Source: Clostridia bacterium
Lineage (GTDB): Bacteria > Bacillota > Clostridia > Oscillospirales > UBA644
Length of the DNA stretch: 18,342 nt
Reading direction: 5' to 3'
Assembly: GCA_014872655.1 (NCBI GenBank)
Contig: WHHJ01000038.1
Coordinates: 1 to 18,342, forward strand
Positions 12,635 through 18,342 of this stretch are shown here, one piece after another. The notes below the pieces were generated by a model. It was not told the DNA's origin. It made no database searches and saw nothing but the letters and a program-made list of their open reading frames with translations. Both the position numbers and the translations under genes were made by a program. Position 1 is the stretch's first letter, and each line of letters opens with the position of its first letter.

Positions 12635-13570
12635 TTAATCCACACTGGTATTATCAAACGCCTCATTGATATCATAAGGCGTGGTCTGATACACGTAATA
12701 GTTCAGCCAATTGGTATACATCAGATTCCCATGCGCTCTCCATGTATTTTCCGGCTCTTGAGACGGATCGTCATTGGGAAAATAGTGATAGGGAATATCA
12801 ATATCCAATCCTTTTTCTTTGTCCCGAAGATACTCCTTTTTTAACGTATCCGAATCGTACTCAGAATGGCTCAAAACAAAAAACTGTCTACCGTCAATAT
12901 CTCCCACAATCGTCACACCGGCCTGCTCCGAATAAGACATCAAACGCAGATTAGGATTGGCCAAAATATCCTCTTTCCGAATAATTGTATGCCGAGACTG
13001 CGGAGCCAGGTATGTATCGTCAAAGCCTCTGAAAAGACGAGCTTTCGGCGTAATCAACTTATGCCGATAAACGCCAAAGATCTTTTTCGGAACCCGCACC
13101 TTATCAATCCCGTAATGATAATATAGCCCAGCCTGCGCACCCCAACATACATAAAAAGAAGATTGTACGTTAGTCTTAGACCAGTCCATGATCCGGCAAA
13201 CTTCGGGCCAGTAGTCTACATCTTCATACTTCAAATGCTCCACCGGAGCACCGGTAATAATCATCCCGTCATACCGATTTTGACAGACTTCATCGAATGT
13301 TTTATAAAATTTTAGCAAATGGTCTTGCGATGTATTTTTAGAAACATGCGAACTCGTTTGCAGCAAGTCTACTTCTACCTGCAACGGCGTATTTGAAAAA
13401 CAACGTAAAAACTGCGTTTCTGTCGCCATTTTTGTCGGCATTAAATTTAATAATAAAATTTTTAACGGCCGAATATCCTGATGCAGCGCGCGATGCTCGG
13501 TCATCACAAAAATATGTTCGCTCTCCAATATACTTTTTGCGGGCAAACTGTCTGGAATTTTAATTGGCAT
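12635..13570 (-). CDS. metA: Homoserine O-acetyltransferase MetA (acetyl-CoA type)
   Basis: MetA activates homoserine in the first committed step of methionine synthesis. The 311-residue protein starts MPIKIPDSLPA, aligning residue for residue with the start of E. coli MetA. The nucleophile is C142 in FYVCWGAQAG, and H235 and E237 (FVLSHSEYD) complete the active site. Position 111 is Glu (TGAPVE) where E. coli succinyltransferase has Gly; Glu here marks use of acetyl-CoA. I chose ATG 13570 over GTG 13579 because AGGTGG (13576-13581) lies 5 nt before it and would overlap the GTG. A consensus promoter lies upstream. No SAM riboswitch or T-box is possible in the short leader, so its control is not of that kind. 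Confidence 0.95.
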   Translation of the reverse strand: MPIKIPDSLPAKSILESEHIFVMTEHRALHQDIRPLKILLLNLMPTKMATETQFLRCFSNTPLQVEVDLLQTSSHVSKNTSQDHLLKFYKTFDEVCQNRYDGMIITGAPVEHLKYEDVDYWPEVCRIMDWSKTNVQSSFYVCWGAQAGLYYHYGIDKVRVPKKIFGVYRHKLITPKARLFRGFDDTYLAPQSRHTIIRKEDILANPNLRLMSYSEQAGVTIVGDIDGRQFFVLSHSEYDSDTLKKEYLRDKEKGLDIDIPYHYFPNDDPSQEPENTWRAHGNLMYTNWLNYYVYQTTPYDINEAFDNTSVD

Positions 13571-13603
13571 ACGCACCACCTCTTTCGCTATTTTTCTTAT
13601 AGA

Positions 13604-13632
13604 AGTATATCACACAAACCGCATTCTGTCAA
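13604..13632 (-). promoter_or_regulatory. Promoter of metA and probably of the two genes behind it
   Basis: On the - strand, TTGACA (13632-13627) and TATACT (13609-13604) are 17 bp apart. The start site should be near 13597, leaving a leader of under 30 nt. It is the only clear promoter for the metA, Asp-box protein and YhcH genes. Confidence 0.8.
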
Positions 13633-13653
13633 TAAAATTCCTTAAAATAGTTC

Positions 13654-13684
13654 AGCGGTCTGCCAACATTGCAGACCGCTTTTT
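13654..13684 (+). terminator. Hairpin with T-run on the + strand, just after the SPFH gene
   Basis: AGCGGTCTGC (13654-13663) and GCAGACCGCT (13671-13680) form a perfect 10-bp stem with a 7-nt loop. The clean T-run (13680-13684) is on the + strand, against the local gene direction. On the - strand the stem is followed only by GAACTATTTT, a poor U-tract, though position suggests it also ends the SPFH transcript. Confidence 0.6.
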
Positions 13685-13689
13685 CACTT

Positions 13690-14610
13690 CTATTCTTTTG
13701 TTTTTACATCGGATTCTAAAAACGCTTTTGCGCTGGTCAATAAGGTAGCAACGTTTTGCAACTCTGTCGGAACAATCAATTTTGTTGCCTTGCCTTCGGC
13801 CATCTTTTCATAAGTTTGCAAACCTTGCAAAGCCAAATATTCTTTAGATGGATTAGCGTCTTTGATCATTTGAATTCCTCGCGCCTGCGCTGCATACAGC
13901 CGTTCTACCGCCTGCGCTTCACCTTCTGCACGGGCAATCCGCGCTTCTTTTTCTGCCGTAGCCCGTAAGATCGTTGCTTCTTTTTCACCTTCAGCCGTTA
14001 AAATAGCGCTTCTCTTTTCACCTTCAGCACGCAAAATCTGCTCCCGACGTTCCCGTTCGGCGCGCATTTGCTTTTCCATCGCTTCCTGAATATCGCGCGG
14101 CGGCTGGATATTTTTAACCTCAACGCGGTTCACTTTAATTCCCCACGGATCGGTCGCTTCATCCAAAATAACACGCATCTTGGAATTGATAACATCTCTG
14201 GATGTTAAGGTCTGATCCAATTCCAATTCACCGATAATATTTCGCAACGTCGTCGCCGTCAACGTTTCAATTGCAGCAATCGGCATTGTCACACCGTATG
14301 TATACATCTTTGCATCTGTAATCGTAAAATAAACGACCGTATCAATCATCATGGTAACATTATCTTTAGTAATAACTGGTTGCGGTGCAAAATCTTTTAC
14401 TATCTCCTTTTTGGTCACCTTGTTAGCTACCCGATCAATAAACGGAATTAAGATATGTAGCCCGGTATCCCAAGTCTCTTTATACGCACCCAACCGCTCA
14501 ATAACAAATACATTCGCCTGCGGAACTATCCGAATCAGCGAAATAATAAACGCAACAATAATAATCGCAACAATAACAACAACAATAGCTTCCCACATAA
14601 CCACTAACAT
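13690..14610 (-). CDS. SPFH/stomatin-like membrane protein (QmcA/YbbK type)
   Basis: The 306-residue protein has one N-terminal membrane helix (about 7-27), an SPFH/band 7 domain (about 28-190; VFVIERLGAYKETWDTGLH is typical), then a long charged coiled coil (about 178-245) with repeated RAEGEK/TAEGEK units, and an oligomerisation tail. Such proteins form large ring or cage assemblies on the membrane and organise lipids or proteases. The start is uncertain: AAGGA (14611-14615) abuts ATG 14610, while GTG 14604 and ATG 14598 have better spacing and would drop 2 or 4 residues. It follows nfeD by 6 nt, the standard partnership of the two families. Confidence 0.92.
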   Translation of the reverse strand: MLVVMWEAIVVVIVAIIIVAFIISLIRIVPQANVFVIERLGAYKETWDTGLHILIPFIDRVANKVTKKEIVKDFAPQPVITKDNVTMMIDTVVYFTITDAKMYTYGVTMPIAAIETLTATTLRNIIGELELDQTLTSRDVINSKMRVILDEATDPWGIKVNRVEVKNIQPPRDIQEAMEKQMRAERERREQILRAEGEKRSAILTAEGEKEATILRATAEKEARIARAEGEAQAVERLYAAQARGIQMIKDANPSKEYLALQGLQTYEKMAEGKATKLIVPTELQNVATLLTSAKAFLESDVKTKE

Positions 14611-14616
14611 TCCTTT

Positions 14617-15045
14617 CTAACACGAAATTTGTTTCACGATCAATTTAACGCCTTCAATCGCCATCACCTCTACCTTGGCACCGGCTTCAATCCTTGTACA
14701 TTGCCAACCCTTTGCCGACCAGGTAGCGTTTTCAATCTTTACCATTCCCCATTCGTTAGGTTCAATCGTCTTGATGACCACACCCATCTTACCGATATAC
14801 TGATCATAATTGGTTGGGACTCGATTATTTTTTACATATCGAGACGCCAACGGACGAAAGATCAACAGCACACAAACGGAGACAACCCCAAAAACGACCA
14901 GCTGGATCCAGAAATCAACTCCGAATAATGCCAAAATTCCACTCGCTAATGCCCCGACAGCAAACCAAATACAAATCAATGCCGCGGGAGTCAACGCTTC
15001 AACCACAACCATCAAAATGAGAACGACAAGCCAAACCCAAAACAT
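14617..15045 (-). CDS. nfeD: NfeD-family membrane protein (short form)
   Basis: The 142-residue protein has three closely spaced membrane helices (about 1-20, 22-43, 46-66) and a C-terminal OB-fold domain (about 80-142; GKMGVVIKTI, GMVKIENATWSAKG). It lacks the ClpP-like protease domain of long NfeD proteins, so it is the short form that works with SPFH proteins in membrane quality control. I chose ATG 15045, with AAAGGAGG 8 nt upstream; the frame extends to 15084 but the extra 13 residues cover the ribosome site. The gene leads a two-gene operon whose likely promoter is some 185 bp upstream, so the leader contains the palindromic element. Confidence 0.9.
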   Translation of the reverse strand: MFWVWLVVLILMVVVEALTPAALICIWFAVGALASGILALFGVDFWIQLVVFGVVSVCVLLIFRPLASRYVKNNRVPTNYDQYIGKMGVVIKTIEPNEWGMVKIENATWSAKGWQCTRIEAGAKVEVMAIEGVKLIVKQISC

Positions 15046-15120
15046 AACAGCATCCTCCTTTCTATATACTATATCTATATACAAAAAACATTCTATATAT
15101 TATTTTTATTCTACCATGAA

Positions 15121-15219
15121 GCAAAAATGCTTGCTTGCAAGGGCATTTTTGCAAAGCCGTCAATGGTGCAGGCGCATAAAATGCGCTCGGGCGAATGCCC
15201 TAAGGCTTGCAAAGCAAGA
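15121..15219 (-). repeat. GC-rich multi-palindrome element in the nfeD leader
   Basis: In this otherwise AT-rich gap a dense set of inverted repeats occurs. GCAAAAATGC (15121-15130) pairs with GCATTTTTGC (15143-15152). GCGCAT-AAA-ATGCGC (15172-15186) and GGGC-GAAT-GCCC (15189-15200) are compact hairpins. TTTGCAAaGCC (15148-15158) and GGCTTGCAAA (15204-15213) enclose both as a multi-branched closing stem. CTTGC-AAA-GCAAG (15207-15219) is a further hairpin. It would be transcribed in the nfeD leader. It may be a structured leader RNA or a dispersed palindromic repeat; I cannot tell which without a search. Confidence 0.65.
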
Positions 15220-15231
15220 CTTTCTGCATAT

Positions 15232-15260
15232 ATTATACCATATCTTAGTAGAAAAGTAAA
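15232..15260 (-). promoter_or_regulatory. Putative promoter of the nfeD-SPFH operon
   Basis: On the - strand, TTTACT (15260-15255) and TATAAT (15237-15232) have a 17-bp spacer. A start near 15225 would give a leader of about 180 nt that contains the palindromic element. A weaker start nearer nfeD cannot be excluded. Confidence 0.6.
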
Positions 15261-15367
15261 TAAAAAAAACCCACCATGAACACGGCTGACTACTTGTGCA
15301 TTCTATCTAAAAAGAAAATTTTATTATAAACAAATTCCCTAAAATTTTATTTTTCTTAGTAGCCTCC

Positions 15368-15396
15368 TTTACTTTAAACCATAAATTTACTATAAT
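15368..15396 (+). promoter_or_regulatory. Promoter of the dockerin/DUF4091 gene
   Basis: TTTACT (15368-15373) and TATAAT (15391-15396) are 17 bp apart. The start near 15403 leaves a leader of only about 16 nt holding AAAGGAGG (15406-15413). CCTCCTTT (15363-15370) is an exact inverted copy of that ribosome site but lies upstream of the start, so it would not be in this mRNA. Confidence 0.7.
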
Positions 15397-15418
15397 AATA
15401 TTATAAAAGGAGGTTTCT

Positions 15419-17995
15419 ATGAAAAAGTTTTTCTCTATTTTAGTTTTAATTGCACTTATAGTTTCTCTTTGCTCCACCAGTCTAGCACAAACACAGCCAT
15501 CCATAGCAGGAGACCTGACCGCAGACGGCAAGGTCACACTAGCGGATGTTCTTGTTACAGCGCGATACTGCATTGGCTCCACAACGCCAAGTGCACAAGA
15601 AATTCTAACAGCTGATATCAACGCAACAGGAAATATTGAATTGGCCGATGTCCTTCTTTGCGCAAGAATGGCTATTGGGCAAATGACGCCTGAAACAGCA
15701 GATATCTATGTTGTAGGACCTTCTACAAAATTAACCATGTCAGAACTTCCTCAATATACAATCGATAAAACCTTGTCTATTGAACTGGCTAAAAACGAAT
15801 CGGAAGCCACACAATTTGCCATTTATTCCAGAGCCAGAACCTACCAAAATATTGTGATTTCTGCTACAAATTTAACAAGTTCAGAAGGAAATACACTCTC
15901 TAAAGACAACATAAAAATCAGCCGGGAAATGGGCGTATATGCTACGAAAGTATACGGTCAAGCCCCTGACCCAAATGCAGAAAAAGAAACGGCTTATCCG
16001 GCGCCTTTGATCCCGATGTCGGACGCAGACTTAAACCACACCGATACAAAAGTCTGTGAAAATACGATTTTCCAAATCGATGTTTCTACAACAGAAAATA
16101 CGCCTTCAGGAGTTTATACCGGCCAAATTCTTCTACAACATGAAACCGGAACCATCACACTCCCTCTGGTAGTCACCGTATGGGACTTTACACTTCCTCA
16201 AGTTCCGACTTACCGTACCATGATGGGATATTGGAGCTGGATGACCAGCGACTATCTGCAAGATACCGGAGAAATTTATCAACAAGCGGTACAAGACGCC
16301 TATCAAACGCTTCACGAATATAAGATGTCTGTGACCGAAATTGATTCTGCAATACTCGGAAACTGGTCTGATGCACAGACATATGCTAAAAATATGGCAG
16401 AATATATCCAACAAAATCCAGAGCAAACCGCTTTTAGTATACCATTTTATAAATCTACAGACACAGAGGGAAAATGGTATTTTACCGACACGGATATTCA
16501 AAAGAATCTGGAACTGTTTACCGCCTTGGAACAGTACGGAATTTTAGATAATGCCTACATTTATGTTATTGACGAACCATACACCGATCTTCAAGCATAC
16601 AACATGAAAGTCGTCGGAGATTTCTTAAAAGAGTATGGATACAATGACAAAGTACATAACTTAGTTACAACTATGCCGGAAAAAAAGGCAGACTTTGCAG
16701 GTACAACAAACACCTGGTGCCCTATTCTGGCCTTGTTTGATCCGGATACGGCAGACCAAACCCGGGCAGAGGACGGCAGCGAATACTGGTGGTATTTCTG
16801 CAATGATAATCCGGCGCCGTCTTATCTGCTGCACACGGATTTATCCAATACCCGAATGAATGCATGGTTTGCAAAAAGATACGACATTAAAGGCCTGCTA
16901 TACTGGCTGAGCAACTACTGGATGGACTATTATGACGGAGCTTATCATCACAATTCGGATATGTGGAGCGTAGCGCCCGGAGACCCTTATCTTTATCAGG
17001 GGAAAGAAGGAGACGGGGTTGTCAACAAAAATATTGTGATCCCGTCCTTAACCTGTACGGCCATCCGCGACAGCGTTGAAGATTTTGATTATCTGGTCAT
17101 GCTGGAACAACGTGTACAAGAATTTCTTGACCAGACCGGAATCGAACTGTCCTTACAGCAGGCAATGGATGCCTACTACAGTGGACTGTCGACCAGTTTA
17201 CTTGAATTTGCAACGTTTGAAGCGCCCGACAATATTCCTGTTATGCGCCGACATATCGCCCAGACGATCTTAAACGGCGCCGATTACATCATGACGGAAA
17301 AACTGCTTTCCGCCAACGGCGAATACAACCAAAAGAAAATTGAAATTTATGTAAAAAAAGGCGTCAACGTATCGATTGATGCGGAACTGCTCAGCGTAAC
17401 GAATAAAGACCAATATGACGTATACACTTATCTATATACTTTTACTTCCCCCTGCCAAATGCTGACCTTACAAATCGGCGAAAACACCTATACCCGCCCC
17501 ATGAGCATGGCTCTGACCCTGCAAGACGGCAGTGTAGAACTGTTAGACTTAGATCATCCGCAGGCTCTTGATTTGCTTAAACAAGCAAACCCACACGTAG
17601 CAGATTCTATTGAGATCATTCAGACAGACGGAGAAAAAGAGATTCGATACACTACAAACAACCAAGTGAACTCTTTATTTTATATTCCTACCCAGTTGCT
17701 CAAAACAACAGATTGGACCGGATATGATCAATTCTCTTTCTTTATTACGGCAGAAGACGAAAATGCGTCTTTCTATATCCAAGCAAAAACAACACGGGAC
17801 GTCTTCCGTTTTGCCCAAACAACAACTTTCCCGGACAGACGTGAATGGGTAAGAACCACAATACCGCTGGATGATCGATCTAAAAAATTACTACGCACTA
17901 TAGAAGTTTTCTCGGGCCAAGAAGAAGATTGCACAGTTACCCTGTCTAATTTTTATTTGATCAATGCCCCAACTTATTTGGGCGAGCAAAAATAA
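15419..17995 (+). CDS. Secreted dockerin-bearing DUF4091/GH123-like glycan-active protein
   Basis: The 858-residue protein has a Sec signal peptide (1-23, cleavage after SLA), then an N-terminal type I dockerin at about 31-90. Its two calcium loops are D32, T34, D36, K38, D43 and D66, N68, T70, N72, D77. A beta-rich domain (about 95-260) precedes a TIM-barrel-like DUF4091 domain (about 262-570) with IYVIDEPYTD; the D385-E386 pair matches the DE catalytic pair of GH123 N-acetyl-beta-galactosaminidases. The C-terminal part (about 710-858) looks like a jelly-roll, perhaps carbohydrate-binding. It is probably docked through a cohesin scaffold outside the cell and acts on N-acetylhexosamine-containing glycans; substrate is inference. 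Transcribed alone between its own promoter and terminator. No cohesin gene is in the window. Confidence 0.88.
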   Translation: MKKFFSILVLIALIVSLCSTSLAQTQPSIAGDLTADGKVTLADVLVTARYCIGSTTPSAQEILTADINATGNIELADVLLCARMAIGQMTPETADIYVVGPSTKLTMSELPQYTIDKTLSIELAKNESEATQFAIYSRARTYQNIVISATNLTSSEGNTLSKDNIKISREMGVYATKVYGQAPDPNAEKETAYPAPLIPMSDADLNHTDTKVCENTIFQIDVSTTENTPSGVYTGQILLQHETGTITLPLVVTVWDFTLPQVPTYRTMMGYWSWMTSDYLQDTGEIYQQAVQDAYQTLHEYKMSVTEIDSAILGNWSDAQTYAKNMAEYIQQNPEQTAFSIPFYKSTDTEGKWYFTDTDIQKNLELFTALEQYGILDNAYIYVIDEPYTDLQAYNMKVVGDFLKEYGYNDKVHNLVTTMPEKKADFAGTTNTWCPILALFDPDTADQTRAEDGSEYWWYFCNDNPAPSYLLHTDLSNTRMNAWFAKRYDIKGLLYWLSNYWMDYYDGAYHHNSDMWSVAPGDPYLYQGKEGDGVVNKNIVIPSLTCTAIRDSVEDFDYLVMLEQRVQEFLDQTGIELSLQQAMDAYYSGLSTSLLEFATFEAPDNIPVMRRHIAQTILNGADYIMTEKLLSANGEYNQKKIEIYVKKGVNVSIDAELLSVTNKDQYDVYTYLYTFTSPCQMLTLQIGENTYTRPMSMALTLQDGSVELLDLDHPQALDLLKQANPHVADSIEIIQTDGEKEIRYTTNNQVNSLFYIPTQLLKTTDWTGYDQFSFFITAEDENASFYIQAKTTRDVFRFAQTTTFPDRREWVRTTIPLDDRSKKLLRTIEVFSGQEEDCTVTLSNFYLINAPTYLGEQK

Positions 17996-18020
17996 TCAAA
18001 TGCAATATATAAAATCTAAG

Positions 18021-18054
18021 AAAAAATCCGACCGAAAATTCGGTCGGATTTTTT
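18021..18054 (+). terminator. Rho-independent terminator of the dockerin gene
   Basis: AAAAAATCCGACCG (18021-18034) pairs perfectly with CGGTCGGATTTTTT (18041-18054) around a 6-nt loop; the T-run lies at the end of the helix and works in both directions. Confidence 0.92.
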
Positions 18055-18084
18055 GCAAATAAAATAATATATTTACTTCTGCAA

Positions 18085-18174
18085 TCAACTAACTTGCCAT
18101 TCTAAAAAAATAATAACTCCACAAAATACAGCTACTGTAAACAGAATCAAATGAAAAGCATAAACTCCTGTCAT
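18085..18174 (-). CDS. Possible 29-residue single-pass membrane peptide
   Basis: The - strand has an ATG frame of 29 codons ending in TGA. The product would start MTGVYAFHLILFTVAVFCGV, be almost wholly hydrophobic, and end in a short EWQVS tail. The composition fits a single membrane helix such as a small regulatory peptide or a type I toxin. No ribosome site precedes the ATG and no good promoter was found, so it may be chance in AT-rich DNA. Confidence 0.22.
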   Translation of the reverse strand: MTGVYAFHLILFTVAVFCGVIIFLEWQVS

Positions 18175-18342
18175 TTTTTTATTTAAAACTACTTTATAAA
18201 AGGACTTATTTCAAAAATTTTTTCGGTTATATAAAACACAAAACAGACTGTTTTCTTTTACTCAAACACTACACTTTTTCTATGCCTAAACAAAACACAA
18301 AAAAATAATACAACGGCAGTCTTTACCGATAAAAAGACAGAC
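18175..18342. other. AT-rich end of window with no recognised feature
   Basis: Both strands were read. There is no reading frame worth calling, no strong hairpin and no tRNA. The last bases (GACTGTTTTC and AAAAGACAGAC) show only short similarities that I regard as chance. Confidence 0.4.

Noticed and set aside
13571..13690. SAM riboswitch or T-box upstream of metA
   Set aside because: The leader after the promoter is under 30 nt, and the hairpin at 13654-13680 lies upstream of the promoter.
14810..15259. 149-codon + strand frame crossing nfeD and the palindromic element
   Set aside because: It is antisense to nfeD and its second half is just translation of the palindromes; no ribosome site or promoter supports it.
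15307..15621. 104-codon - strand frame over the dockerin start
   Set aside because: It runs antisense over the signal peptide and dockerin, and lacks a ribosome site.
1..18342. CRISPR array, tRNA, rRNA or insertion sequence
   Set aside because: No regularly spaced repeats, cloverleaf or transposase motif was seen on either strand.

Overview
The window looks like chromosome from an anaerobic, AT-rich Firmicute of the class Clostridia, probably a gut commensal of the Oscillospiraceae/Ruminococcaceae type. Signs of this are AGGAGG-type ribosome sites, sigma-A style promoters, rubrerythrin and rubredoxin-flavoprotein oxidative defence, a type I dockerin on a secreted glycan-active protein, acetyl-CoA-type MetA, and ferredoxin-like domains on an aldo/keto reductase. 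The genus is inference; there is no rRNA or other marker. No tRNA, CRISPR array, transposase or phage gene was found.

Layout. (1) 69-3004, + strand: a cofactor and tRNA-modification operon, nadA-mnmA-pdxY, closed by a strong bidirectional terminator. (2) 3035-5190, - strand: a peroxide/oxygen defence operon, perR-hrb-rbr-orf167. Two overlapping 7-1-7 PerR/Fur boxes cover the perR -10 element, so autoregulation is likely. (3) 5240-8056, + strand: a consensus promoter driving a large lipoprotein with two pectate-lyase-type beta-helix modules. (4) 8057-8353: a gap with nested hairpins, then a MerR-type promoter (19-bp spacer with a dyad inside) and a leader hairpin. (5) 8354-10948, + strand: a tightly packed operon of a 2x[4Fe-4S] aldo/keto reductase, an ECF transporter S component, a DUF1893 protein and a flavodoxin, closed by a second bidirectional terminator. 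(6) 11029-13632, - strand: metA followed closely by a cytoplasmic Asp-box (sialidase-like) protein and a YhcH/NanQ-family protein, with one clear promoter upstream of metA. (7) 13690-15260, - strand: an NfeD-SPFH membrane pair whose promoter lies upstream of a GC-rich, heavily palindromic stretch (15121-15219), which would form its 5' leader. (8) 15368-18054, + strand: a secreted dockerin-bearing DUF4091/GH123-like protein with its own promoter and terminator. (9) 18055-18342: AT-rich, with only a possible 29-codon membrane peptide.

How the parts fit. The lipoprotein, the dockerin enzyme, the Asp-box protein and the YhcH protein suggest a lifestyle based on host or dietary glycans. The perR operon handles oxygen exposure. 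The operon in part 5 has the least obvious function. Its promoter architecture implies induction by a MerR-family activator (not in the window), as for reactive aldehydes or electrophiles. It joins redox enzymes to a vitamin-type uptake component and an uncharacterised deaminase-fold family. I regard that operon and the structured nfeD leader as the best places to look for new biology.
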